Shown: in pieces, positions 24,332 to 36,900 of the stretch
Position numbering within the stretch: the stretch's first letter is position 1
Layout of the letters: each line of letters starts with the position of its first letter
Notes under the pieces: model-generated
The model's input: only the letters and a program-made list of their open reading frames with translations
The model's database searches: none
What the model was told of the DNA's origin: nothing
Program-made: the position numbers and the translations under genes
Assembly (NCBI RefSeq): GCF_963678635.1
Contig: NC_087064.1
Span: 25,522,189-25,586,188 of the forward strand
Source: Symsagittifera roscoffensis
Lineage: Eukaryota > Xenacoelomorpha > Acoela > Convolutidae
Length of the DNA: 64,000 nucleotides
Direction of reading: 5' to 3'

Positions 24332-26540
24332 TTTTCACGTTTCTTAAAAAAATTTTCATTTTTTTTTAAATTGTCCGACCTCAAAAAAGACTTGTTGAGA
24401 TAAAACATGATAATTTGTGTTTATTTAGTTTATTTAGTCTACCCATGACATGCGTATGAGTCATTCGTAAAAATATTATTATTTTTACTCTCTCCAGGGT
24501 CCGCGAGTGATCGGATGTTTGACGCGCGAGCGATCGGATGGTAACCCTTCATCCTTTTTCTTCGGAAATCCTCAAACAAAGGAGACATAATCGGTTACGT
24601 GGTCTAAATTTGCAACAATTTCGGATTATAATGACAACATTTTAGGCAAGTTTTTTCCATTTTGAACGTTTATTATCCATTGAACCAACGCTTTTTCAAG
24701 TTCCTTAAAAAAATTTCAATTTTTTTGAATTGTGCGACATCAAAAAAGACTTGTTGAGAGAAAACATGATAATTTGTGTTTATTTAGTTTATTTAGTCTA
24801 CCCATGACATGCGTATGAGTCATTCGTAAAAATATTATTATTTTTACTCTCTCCAGGGTCCGCGAGTGATCGGATGTTTGACGCGCGAGCGATCGGATGG
24901 TAACCCTTCATCCTTTTTCTTCAGAAATCCTCAAACAAAGGAGACATAATCGATTCGATTACGTGGTCTAAATTTGCAATAATTTTGGATTATAATGACA
25001 ACATTTTAGACAATATTTTTCCATTTTAAACGTTTATTATCCATTGAACCAACGCTTTTTCACGTTTCTTTAAAAAATTTCGATTTTTTTGAATTGTGCG
25101 ACTTCAAAAAAGACTTGTTGAGAGAAAACATGATAATTTGTGTTTATTTAGTTTATTTAGTCTACCCATGACATGCGTATGAGTCATTCGTAAAGTTATT
25201 ATTATTTTTACTCTCTCCAGGGTCCGCGAGTGATCGGATGTTTGACCCGCGAGCGATCGGATGGTAACCCTTCATCCTTTTTCTTCAGAAATCCTCAAAC
25301 AAAGGAGACATAATCGATTCGATTACGTGGTCTAAATTTGCAACAATTTTGGATTATAATGACAACATTTTAGTTAATATTTTTCCATTTTAAACGTTTA
25401 TTATCCATTGAACCAACGCTTTTTCACGTTTCTTTAAAAAATTTCAATTTTTTTGAATTGTGCGACTTCAAAAAAGACTTGTTGAGAGAAAACATGATAA
25501 TTTGTGTTTATTTCGTTTATTTAGTCTACCCATGACATGCGTATGAGTCATTCGTAAAGTTATTATTATTTTTACTCTCTCCAGGGTCCGCGAGTGATCG
25601 GATGTTTGACGCGCGAGCGATCGGATGGTAACCCTTCATCCTTTTTCTTCGGAAATCCTCAAACACAGGAGACATAATCGATTACGTGGTCTAAATTTGC
25701 AACAATTTCGGATTATAATGACAACATTTTAGACAAGTTTTTTCCATTTTGAACGTTTATTATCCATTGAACCAACGCTTTTTCAAGTTTCTTTAAAAAA
25801 TTTCAATTTTTTTGAATTGTGCGACATCAAAAAAGACTTGTTGAGAGAAAACATGATAATTTGTGTTTATTTAGTTTATTTAGTCTACCCATGACATGCG
25901 TATGAGTCATTCGTAAAGTTATTATTATTTTTACTCTCTCCAGGGTCCGCGAGTGATCGGATGTTTGACCCGCGAGCGATCGGATGGTAACTCTTCATCC
26001 TTTTTCTTCAGAAATCCTCAAACAAAGGAGACATAATCGATTCGATTACGTGGTCTAAATTTGCAACAATTTTGGATTATAATGACAACATTTTAGACAA
26101 TATTTTTCCATTTTAAACGTTTATTATCCATTGAACCAACGCTTTTTCACGTTTCTTAAAAAAGTTTCATTTTTTTGAGTTGTGCGACCTCAAAAAAGAC
26201 TTGTTGAGAGAAAACATGATAATTTGTGTTTATTTAGTTTATTTAGTCTGCGCATGACATGCGTATGAGTCATTCAAAAAGATATTATTATATTTACTCT
26301 CTCCAGGGTCCGCGAGTGGTCGGATGTTTTAACCGCGAGCGATCGGATGGGTACCCTTTACCCGTATTCTCGGAAATACTGATTTGAATTAATTGGTCGG
26401 GGCGGGCCGATATCATGGTAAATGGTTGCCTGAAACAAAGGAGACGTAATCGGTTGCGTGGTCTAAATTTGCAACAATAATGGATTATAATGAAATTTTA
26501 GACAATATTTTTCCCTTTCGAATGATTATTATCCATGGAA
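24332..26540. repeat. ~362-bp satellite array, six units
   Basis: Unit starts (GACTTGTTGAG) fall at 24,389, 24,748, 25,112, 25,476, 25,835 and 26,198, giving spacings of 359, 364, 364, 359 and 363. Each unit has an AT-rich part and a GC-richer core with two related words, GCGAGTGATCGGATG and GCGAGCGATCGGATGG. Short units lack an ATTCG step (CGATTACG or CGGTTACG instead of CGATTCGATTACG). The last unit is diverged and carries an insertion (about 26,370-26,440). Confidence 0.92.
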
Positions 26541-27307
26541 CTCCGGTGCGTGCAACAGTAACTTGCAATGTACTACTGGAGTTAAAACAAATGTCTTATA
26601 TAGGTGGTGCATCAAACGATTTATCAAACAGTGCAATAAACAAATTGATATCAACCAGTATATCAAACTTGATTTGCAAAATTTCATGGTTTGAAACATT
26701 AAATCTTTATGAGCTGCATCGGATAGTTATTGAAGAATATAATTAACATAAGATGTAAAAGACCAACAATGAAGTATCGACTACCAGTTTTGTTTACGTG
26801 TCTATGTTTACTTAACATTATGTGTGTTTCATTATATGTCAAGTACTTTGGATCACTGAATCAGATGAACAATTTTCAAGTTTTCAGGTGAAGATTTTCT
26901 AATCTATTTTTAAGAAATGGTCTATTGGAAATTTTGTGAAAAACACTAGTGAAGACAATCGATTGCAATTGCAGTTTTTACAGTAAACCGGTTATCGTCA
27001 AGGCCTGTTTTGGACAATATCATCTCAAAATTGAAAAATCAAGCAATTTTTTTGCACATCAAATGAACTTTGCTATTTTATCCGCGGTCTCAAATCGCCT
27101 GTTTTAAATAACTGAATTAAAATTATCAGCCTCCGAAATTACCAAAAATATGAAAATTTTGTTCTGTTGAATCCACTTTACTGATTTTTTTGTCTGGCTG
27201 GGCAAGCTTTCTTAAGTGACTTGAAAAGATTTTGAGAATTCCAAAAACTCCCGAATTTCGGCTAACGTTTTCAGGAAATGTTCATTGAAAAGCTTGAATG
27301 AGTTTTT
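26541..27307. other. Unassigned, no gene seen
   Basis: An open frame of 88 codons begins in the last satellite unit and ends at 26,746, but it shows no motif. I see nothing else supportable. Confidence 0.5.
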
Positions 27308-27813
27308 GTTCCGACTTTCGACACGAACGTAACGGAATATTTGTGCTCGGGATGGGTTTTTTTTTCTTCAGACAAATTTCGACTTTTTAACTAGCCATTT
27401 TTGGCAAAATTTTTTCATATCAATCGAAGGCTATGGTTGTCCTGAGCTTAAATTTGAAGAAAAGATATTTCACCTGTGATCATTTTTTGTAAAGTTATGA
27501 GGGTTAAAAGTTGCCATTTTTGGCCATTTTGACCAATTTGGGACAATTAAAGCGCGATATAATTCGAGCTATTAACGCGTAAGCGGAGATTTAATCCGTC
27601 TTAAAAATTGTTACAATTTGGTTGAAAGAAGCTTATTAGCCATAATTGATTTGTTACAAGCAACGAAATCTATCCGTTTGTTTTTTATATGGCGTGTGGG
27701 GGGATGTTTTTCATTTTATTTTTTTACATTTGTTTTTTTTTTGTTATTAATGCTCCATAAACCTCAAAAGGCAGTCGGAACATTAGGGCTTCGCCCTGAT
27801 ACGAGCAGTCTTG
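27308..27813 (+). mobile_element. Helentron-like element, first half of a tandem dimer
   Basis: It starts GTTCCGACTTTCG and ends CAGTCTTG, with T on both outer flanks. The 5' GTTCCGACT is repeated inverted as AGTCGGAAC 33 bp before the 3' end. A hairpin (AGGGC-TTC-GCCCT) lies in that last 33 bp, and a second stem (CTTTCG/CGAAAG in other copies) lies at the 5' end. The core has GC-rich words (AACGCGTAAGCGGAGA) and no coding capacity. No target-site duplication is seen. Confidence 0.8.
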
Positions 27814-27815
27814 TT

Positions 27816-28364
27816 GTTCCGACTTCCGATACGAAAGTAACGGAATATTTAAGCTCGGGGTGAGTTTTTTTTTCTTCAGACAAATTTCGACTTTTTAACT
27901 AGCCATTTTTGACAGAATTTTTTTGTTTCATTCGAAAGCCATCGTTGTCCTGAGCTTAAATTTGAAAAAATATTTCACCTGTGATTTTTTTCGTAAAGTT
28001 ATGAGGGTTTAAAGATTGCCATTTTGGCCATTTTGACCAATTTGGGACAATTAACGCGCGATATAATTCGCGCTATTAACGCGTCAGCGTAGATTTAATC
28101 CGTCTCAGAAATCGTTCCAAATTAATTGAAAGAAGCTTCTTTGCCATAATTGATTTGTTACAAGGAGCGAAATCTATTGTTTTGTATTTTATATGGCGTG
28201 TGGGGTGATGGCTTTTAAGGAAAAATTTTCAAATTTTAGAAAAAAAAGTTTTTCATTTTATTTTGTTTCATTTAATTTTTTATGCTATTTATGCTATTAC
28301 TGCTCCATAAACGTTAAAAGGCAGTCGGAACTTTCAGGGCTTTGCCCTGATACGAGCAGTCTTG
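27816..28364 (+). mobile_element. Helentron-like element, second half of the dimer
   Basis: It follows the previous copy head-to-tail, separated only by TT. It carries GTTCCGACTTCCGATACGA at the 5' end and CAGGGC-TTT-GCCCTG plus CAGTCTTG at the 3' end. The two halves differ at many positions, so this is not a recent exact duplication. Confidence 0.85.
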
Positions 28365-29006
28365 TTTGAGATTTGTGCGCATAAGTTTCAACTTAAGATA
28401 TAGAAATATTGATTTAAGAGCTTAGAGCACATGACCCGAGAAAAGAGAAAATTTAACATTCATTAATGCGCAATTTTGGCTAAAATTAATTTAAATGGCT
28501 TAAAACACCTTTTTTTGTTGAACTAACATACTTGAGAACTGGATCACATCATTAAGAAAATTTACTGCAGATGAAAAATAGCATTTCCAGTCTCGGAAAT
28601 AAAAAATTAAGTTATATAAACCAAATACTGATACTTTCATAGAGGGTATTTTATAGAGACAGACGTTGATGATTATCCTATCAAAACTTTAGAGATTGAA
28701 CAAGATTGGATATGAACTCTCCAAAATTAACCATCCAATTTTGAATGGTATAGGGTATAGTAAGTTTTGGAGAGTAAAACTTGATTTTGTAAGTGGCCCT
28801 AGATCCAATTAAAAAAGGCGATGTTATCTAAGACAACTTCTGAAAGACGCTCGTAAAACAGACATCTCAATAAAAAACGCTTGTTTTTTAATCAGTCAAG
28901 AGAAAACAGCAGAAACTAGAAGCATCAGAGACCAGTTTAATGGCAGAAATATGCCAAATGATTTGATTTTTGTTCGAAAACTGTAGTGTTCATTTTTAAA
29001 AACCAA
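28365..29006. other. Unassigned spacer
   Basis: AT-rich DNA without coding or repeat signals that I can recognise. Confidence 0.5.
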
Positions 29007-29546
29007 CAAGACTGCGCGTATCAGGGCGCAGCCCTGAATGTTCCGACTGCCTTTTAAGGTTTATGGAGCAGCAGTAATAACACAAAAAAATTAAATGAAA
29101 TAAAACAAATTGATTTTTTTCTTCTAAAATTTGAAAGTTTTTATGAAAATCATCCCCCCACACGCCATAGAAAGTACAAAAAGATAGATTTCGTTCCTTC
29201 AAACAAATCAAATATGACAAATAAACTTTGTTCAACCAATTTGAAACGATTTATAAGACGGTTTAAATCTCCGCTTACGCGTTAATAGTGCGAATTATAT
29301 CGCGCGTTAATTGCCCCAAATTGGTCAAAATGGCCAAATGGGCAATCTTTAAACCCTAATAACTTTACGAAAAAAGATCACAGGTGAAATTTTTTTTCAT
29401 ATTTAAGCTCAAGATATCAATACCTTTTGAATGATATAAAAAAATTCCGTCAAAAAAGGCTTGTTAAAAAGTCGAAATTTGTCTGAAGAAAAAAAAACCC
29501 AGCCCGAGCACAAATATTCCGTTACTTTCGTATCGAAAGTCGGAAC
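29007..29546 (-). mobile_element. Helentron-like element
   Basis: A complete 540-bp copy on the minus strand. The 3'-end hairpin has a changed loop (CAGGGC-TGC-GCCCTG read on the minus strand), keeping the stem intact. The 5' end carries the CTTTCGATACGAAAG palindrome. T residues flank both ends. Confidence 0.85.
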
Positions 29547-31558
29547 AAAAAAACAGATTGACGATAGTTTAAAAAAAACACTGAATTGACCGTGATTCGG
29601 CATTTATTTTCGAAAAATTTTCAGAGTTTACAGGCATAGTAGCAATTACCCAACTGCAAGTTTTTGACAAAGACAACATTTAGGAGATTAAAAATTGATT
29701 TCCTAGATAATTTTTTATATGGCACTTCGCTTGGGTCCTTTTTAAATTTTTCAGAAGAAACTTTTAAAAAATAAATTTAGGCATGAAAAAAAATGCCACT
29801 TGAAAATTGCTCCAGTAGTTGGTTATCAAAATCTAGGTAGAAACTTTTTTTAAATGTAGTTTTCTTAGCGTTTTGGCTACTGTAAAAATGGTGTTTACAA
29901 CTATTTATTCTCTCCTGCAAAAAGTATCTTGCTGTTGGTGAATCGAGTAAAATGTTATCAAAAACACAGGCTTTTGATTTTTTAAAAATGCTGAAGAAGT
30001 AGTTAAGATCTGTAATAAAACAAAGGACGACCAATAAATTTTATGTTCAAATTTTAAATTTGCTTAGAGTTTAAATTTTAACACAACGTAGCAAGCTTTA
30101 ACGATCCAACTGATTGCTTTCGATGTAATAATTAGATTTATGGATTGATTACTCAAAGTCACAGCTGAATTCTGTGAATGGCTGAGTAGTAGACTATTAT
30201 TTAGAATTGGTTTTAAAATGATTGGTACAATTTAACGGTACGGGTATGTTGTTTGAATACCCTAGTTCTTTTTTTTTCAATAGGCATTTAACGTGATTCT
30301 GATAACTTACTTGATGGTCAATAAGGATGCCTTAAATTTTATTTCAATAATCTCCTGTATGATTGATCACCAATGTCGAATAGTCTCCGGATTTTTTACA
30401 TTATTTCCCACTTTATTAAATTCAGTTTTATCCAATTAGCGTGGATTGAAATAATTCAACAAATTAGTAAAGTTTTTCTCCAAATTTTTTCATTGGCAAA
30501 TTTTCAGCATTTTTCAGCAGTATGGTAAAATAAGTTTTTTGTTTCGCTTATAACATTAACACATAGGTAAATAAAAATGGATCACAGGACTATACCTACT
30601 ATACCACAGCAATCACAGAAAATTACGGCCGACAATTTGAGTCTATTCCAGTTACGTTATTTTTATGTTGTCTGTTTGTCAGATAACGCTTTATAAATTT
30701 TATGACAGTTGAATCGAAGCCAGTTTTTCTCAATAAAAATTATAATCAATTGAGTAAAAAGCTTTGGATAAATCATGAAGAGCACTCGCAACCACCGATT
30801 TATCCTCGACTTTTGCCCTGCTTGATTCTATTAAAAACAAGAAAACATCAGTCGTAGAAAATTGTTTTTGAGATAAAAATTGTTGATTACTCATCAAGTT
30901 GTTTTTGTTTTAGCGCTGAATCATTTGTTGTTGAAGTATTGTTTCGAAAGTTTTTCTAAGGCAGGAGTATTAGATATTGGCCTGTAGTTAGTTGCATCTT
31001 TCAAATCCTCTTTCATACATAAAACTGCCAATATTGCCAGAAAAATTATTGACAGAAAGTTATGTTACCACCATTATATTAGCACAGGAAAAGTAAGTTA
31101 GCACTGCTGGTACACTTTCTTCTAATTAAAAGAAAATGTTAAATTCGATTTATTTAGACATCACATCTGGAAGTCTTTTCAATTAAGACAAAAAAAACAA
31201 AAGGCGCTTACAAACAAAGCTTGATAAAAGTCTGGAGAGGTCGACGAGAAGGCACCTTTAAAAAGCTAAATAAGAAAAAAAATCAGCCTTCAAAAAATTG
31301 AAATGTTTGCTGTTGCAAATTCGATCTTATGACCATGAGATCTAAAATCCCCTGTCCTCGCATCTGCGTCACGTGCCCTTGACAAAATACTAGCCATAAA
31401 TAAAGCTGCTACAATGATAATACAATGCTAATTCGATCTAGCAAAAATGGCACCAAATACAAATAGACGCAATTTTGCATGTAATCAGTTAGAATAAAAC
31501 AAACAGGAGGCATCCACACTATCTTCGCATGTAATAAATTGGAAAGCATAAAGTCAAA
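29547..31558. other. Unassigned intergenic DNA
   Basis: No gene, RNA or clear repeat was recognised across about 2 kb. A short patch near 31,350 resembles the 5.1-6.0 kb repeat family. Confidence 0.5.
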
Positions 31559-31888
31559 CAAGACTGCTCGTATCAGGGCGAAGCCCTGAATGTTCCGACT
31601 GCTTTTGAAGGTTTATGGAGCAGCAGTAATAACACAAAAAACATATATGAAATAAAATAAAATGAAAATTTTTTTTTCTAAAATTTGAATTTTTTTATGA
31701 AAATCATCACCCCACACGCCATATAACGAACAAAAAGATAGTTTTTGTTCCTTGTAACACATCAATTATGGCAAATAAAATTCGTTCAACCAATTTGAAA
31801 CGATTTATATGACGGTTTAAATCTCCGCTTACGCGTTAATAGCGCGAACTATATCGCGCGTTAACTGTCCCAAATTGGTCAAAATGGC
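31559..31888 (-). mobile_element. Helentron-like element, 3' part only
   Basis: It begins with the normal 3' terminus (CAAGACTGCTCGTATCAGGG on the plus strand). It breaks in the core after 'GGTCAAAATGGCC', where another partial copy begins directly. This is a deletion or nested junction between two copies. Confidence 0.8.
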
Positions 31889-32386
31889 CTGAATATTCGG
31901 ACTGCCTTTTAAGGTCTATGGAGCAGTAATAGCATGAAAAAATTAAATTAAAAAAAAATGAAAAAAATTTGTAAAAAATTTTGAGATTTTTTGTGAGAAT
32001 CATCCCCCCACACGCCATAAAAAATACAAAGTGATAAATTTCGCTTCTATTAACAAATCAATTATGGCAAATAAGCTTCCTTCAACCAATTTGGAACGAT
32101 TTCTAGGACGGATTAAATCTCCGCTTACGCGTTAATTGTTCCAAATACATCGCGCGTTAATTGTCCCAAATTGGCCAAAATGCCAATCTTTAAACCGCCA
32201 TAACTTTGCGAAAAATGATCACAGGTAAAACATCTTTTCAAATTAAAGCTCAGGACAACAATACCTTTTGAATGATATAAAAAAATTTTGTCAAAAATGG
32301 CTAGTTAAAAAGTCGAAATTTGTCTGAAGAAAAAAAACCCACCCCGAGCACAAATATTCCGTTACTTTCGTATCGAAAGTCGGAAC
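31889..32386 (-). mobile_element. Helentron-like element lacking its 3' hairpin
   Basis: It joins the truncated copy at 31,888 and starts at the internal GTCGGAAC-like repeat (TATTCGGACTGCC), so the terminal hairpin is lost. The 5' end is intact (CTTTCGATACGAAAG palindrome, then the GTTCCGAC complement). Confidence 0.8.
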
Positions 32387-33010
32387 AATTATGTAGAATT
32401 TAAGAATTTCGAAAAAATTGCTTTTGTATTGAATTGGAAAAATTCTAAAAATTAGTTTTCATTGTACTGTTGTTTGAAACAAGTATTTTTTTTTTCGATT
32501 CATACACGAAATAAAAATGCATCAATTGTGTTAACTTTTTTCTAATCAAACTTCAAAGCACACGCTATCATAAATTCGTAAGAGTGCCTCAAAAGTGGCA
32601 CCAATATTGGCGACTTAGCTTGGAACAAATTAGTCGTAGTTTTACACAACGCTCGCTTAAGCTGGCTAGTGTAAAAAGAGTCAAAAAAACTTTTCTTCTA
32701 ATGGGAACTAAGATATTTAAAAACAAAATAGTTTTGTTTGATTTTTTATTGAAGAGTTACAAATACTACACAAAAAAGTGGTTGCATGCAAAAATTAGTC
32801 TTTGGACATGTACCATCTATTGTAAAATTTCCCCACAAAACATCAGAAGAGTAATAAAAAGCTTCCAAACCCAAATTTTTGTTATGAATTGATCAAACTT
32901 GTGCCGTAGATATTACAACCTATAAAGACTATCACGGTAAAAGAAAATTTCAAATGTTTCATTTTCTTCCCAAAAAGCAATAAAAAACGACTTGCGGTGC
33001 CAAAAAGGAA
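32387..33010. other. Unassigned spacer with one 102-codon frame
   Basis: An open frame on the plus strand at 32,584-32,892 is Lys- and Phe-rich with no recognisable motif. It is probably chance in DNA this AT-rich. Confidence 0.4.
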
Positions 33011-33537
33011 CAAGACTGCTCGTATCAGGGCGAAGCCCTGAATGTTCCGACTGCCTTTTAAGGTTTATGGACCAGTAATAACATTAAAAAATTCAATTAA
33101 ATAAAACAAAATCAAAAAAAAATTCTAAAATTTGAAATTTTTTATGAAAATTATCCCCCCACACGCCATACAAAGTACAAAAGGATAAATTTCGCTCCTT
33201 GTAACAAACCAATTATGGCAAATAAGCTTCTTTTAACCAATTTGGAACAATTTCTAAGACGGATTAACACTCCGCTTACGCGTTAATAGCGCGAAATATA
33301 TCGCGCGTTAATTGTCCCAAATTGGCCAAAATGGCAATCTTTAAACCCCCGTAACTTTACGAAAAATGATCACAGGTGAAATATTTTTTCAAATTTAAGC
33401 TCAGGACAACAATAACTTTTGAATGATATAAAAAATTCCGTCAAAAATGGCTAGTTAAAAAGTCGAAATTTGTCTGAAGAAAAAAAAACCCACCCCGAGC
33501 ACAAATATTCCGTTACTTTCGTATCGAAAGTCGGAAC
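33011..33537 (-). mobile_element. Helentron-like element
   Basis: A complete 527-bp copy on the minus strand, about 390 bp upstream of the first recognised sulfotransferase exon. Both terminal stems are intact (CAGGGC-GAA-GCCCTG as read on the plus strand, and CTTTCG/CGAAAG), and T flanks both ends. Confidence 0.85.
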
Positions 33538-33929
33538 AATAAATACGGTTTACAAAACTCACCCCGTGCTTAGATTTTCAGTCGTAAATATGTGGTAATA
33601 AATGCTATCCTTTGGTAGCAAATGTGTCGATATCCTATCTGTAAAGGTCTCTCTGCTCGCCTTCAAGAATGGGTCACATCTAACAGTTTCCACTCCATAA
33701 ATTATACGAGTAGTTCATAAAACAGTCGAAATATTAGACAGCCTCCATATAACTGAGCCAAAAATACTGAGGAACTATGTAACGGGTATGAATTATGTAA
33801 CATGTAACAATGATGCAACGGGTATGAAAATCAGGCAAGTTTGAAAACAAGTGACGTAGTTTTCGGCTGGTTTATCATACTCAAATGTACTGTTTAGAAA
33901 TATTATGGCCTCTGTTTTTGGGTCTGCAG

Positions 33930-36900
33930 AAGATGAAGATTGGGGAGGGGTGAGAAATGTGGTGTTTGTGAAGACGGTGAAAACAGGCAGCACCACTGCC
34001 CAGAACATATTCTACCGTAGGGCACTTCATCAAAACACCACTGTCCTGTTCCCAAAGAACAAAACGCAAGTTGATCTATGCACGTTATATTTTGACGATT
34101 AAACAGACTTTCAGCAAAAAACAACACTCCAAATCAGATTAACAGACCTTTTAGTTGATCACCTTTTAGCTACTGTCTTAAGTGACCTTCAATTTCAGCA
34201 AAAGCGGGTACTTTTTCCAAATGGCCTTTCCCATCAGCCTGAAAAGAGTTGATACCTTTGGAACTTCTGAAAGAGACGACAGGTTCTTAATTGCTCATTT
34301 CCGCTTCAACCCCGACACTGTGAACAGGTTGTTCCGAAAAAAGAGATCCGTTTATGTCACCATTCTGCGGTAAGAAAAAAAGGGTTTTTGTTTTAAGTTG
34401 AACGTAAAAAATCATAAAACTAAATGAATTTTTCTGATCGGAGCACAGCTACAAAGGCTCATTTGTTATTGGTATCTTTTCAGAGCAAATATTACAAATT
34501 CCTATTTGAAGTGTCAATAATATAGGCTTAATTTAGTCTTACGGGGCTCTCTCAGGTGATGTTTTTGTAAAAAGAACTCCTCATTTGTAATTCTGTACGT
34601 GTAGTGACTTCACTTTGGAAACAATTTATTAAAATTATGATTAAGACACCATGTCGTTTGGTTTTTTTGTGTGCTTTTCACTATTTTTTTTTAAAAATGT
34701 TCACTATAAAAGCTATTTTTTGCAGGTTGATTTTTGATAATTATTTAGCGTTCAGTTTTACATCATTTGCCAAATTTAAAGCAAATTAAACTTTACAATA
34801 AGAAATTTCAGAACAATTTAAAAGTTAAGCAAAGTTTTCTCAAAAAATTGTCACTGATTAAAGAAATTTGCAATTACAAAAAAAAAACATTTAAAGTGAG
34901 TGATGTGTTTGTAATTATCTCAAGGAGAAATTGATTTTTCCAAAGATTAAAGAAATGTTGACTTCCAAAATACAAACAAAACACATCAATTTGAAGATTT
35001 CTCTATTTCAAATTTTTTTTTTTGGGAGTAGCAGTTTTGCGAAAAAATGTTCAACTATTGTTAATCCATTTTTTTCTTGTTTCACACCCTTTTATTTTTT
35101 TCATTTTTATACACTAATTTTATTTTTTTAGCCTTCTGTTGGCTATGTTCATTGTTTGAGAAGCAAATGAATTCAGATTGCGCGTTTCAAAAAATCTGTT
35201 AAAATTTTTGCTGAAACTTAAAACTGACAAAAATTTTAGCTGCCAAAAAACATCAAGAGTATTCATCTGAGCGGAACTGCTTCGATATAATTTCATTTTC
35301 TTTTGATTTTGTAATGTTCTCGCAAGACCAAAAAAAAATGAATGATTTTTCGTTTTGGCTATGTCACAGCACATTAAGCAAAAAAAAGATAGAACTTATT
35401 TGGAAATAAAACGATGAAACCTTTTTTATATCGGTTTTGAGATCAATCAAACCACTCTGAAATTGTTTCAATTATAATGATAACTGTTCCAATTTTGATG
35501 AAATCAAAATGTTTGTGCTTGACAGAAAGTTTGTGCTAGGAGTTGTTTTTGTTCCGACATCCAAAAAAAAGAATGAAGATTTTATGCTCAGATGGACTGC
35601 TTTTTTCAGACAAAAATCGACATTTTTAATAGCTTTTTTGAATGAAAATGGCGCCAAGAGCAAAAACAAGCAGGTTTTTGCTTGTGATCTTCTTTTGTAT
35701 AGTAAAATTTGAAAAAGGCCAATTGGCTCAGTTGGGACTATTAGTGTTCATTTTAAACTGTACACAGTGTGTGGGCGAAAAATAGAACAAAATTTGATCC
35801 CAAAAATTGCATGTTTTTTCATTAAAAAAACTGCATCATTTTTTTGTTCTCTAAAACAAATTATACCTCGGAGCAATCTGAGTTTTCAGGGGGCAATCGG
35901 AGCATTCTGGGTCTCTCACTGATACAAGCAATCCTGTTTTAATTTTAAAAGTTTGTGACTGCCCCTTAGGTTTCAAGCAATAAATCATTTCAAACAAGTT
36001 TAAAAGATGACAATTTTTCAAACAAAATAAAATTTTATTCCATTTTTTTCAGTTTATTATTTCTTTGCAATTTGCGTGTGTTATGTAATCAGAAAAATAC
36101 ATTGAGCGTCTAGCAACTCACGTACAAACAATTTTAAAAAGCATGCTCAAAACAAAATTGGAAAATTTTCCGAGCGGGATTAAATCGCCCCTAACGCGTT
36201 AACTGAACGAAATAAGTTGCGCGCTAACTGTCCTAAATTAGCCGAAAATCAACTTTCCATTATTCAATTAACAATGATGAAAGGCGAAATATCTTTTAAA
36301 ACTCCTTTCAAAAATGGCAAGTTAAAGTTTTGACGTTTGTTTGAAGAAAACAACAAAATCAAGCAGGAATATCCACACCATCCCTGATTCGAAAATTGTA
36401 GAAAAAAAGAAATCAGGAGCTTTAAAATTCAAAAAACAAACAAAAGAAATAAAAAACCATGAACACTATGAAAAATCCACTCTTGCAATTAGAATCTAAT
36501 AACGTGACAACTGATCCAAACCATTTTGCTGTCATAAAACACTAGCCACCATAGTGCCAGATACAGATACAAAATTAATTTAATCAGTACTTATTCTTGT
36601 GAGTTAGATTTGAAAAAATGAACCAGAAGCTTAACACAAACAATCGTTTGTGTCCAGGCGCGGATCTAGGAATTTCTCGACGGTGGGGCGGCCTCGAGAA
36701 ATTCCTAGATCCGCGCCTGAATCTAGGACCTTTTGACCTTTTTTTAGGTAGAACAAATTTTGTCGACTTATTTTTTTAGGTTTTTAAAAAAGGCCAAAAA
36801 GAGGCATTTTTTACACTTTTTGGAAAATGTCGGCCAAAAAATCGCGTTTTTTCGGCGTCCCCCTCCCCCCTCAAAATTAGTATAGACTGGCGCCAAAGGC

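Noticed and set aside
24332-26540. CRISPR-like array
   Set aside because: The repeats are ~362-bp contiguous units without unique spacers, in a eukaryotic context. It is a satellite.
33793-34127. Minus-strand open frames over the first sulfotransferase exon
   Set aside because: They are shadows of the plus-strand exon, which has family motifs and matching splice phases.
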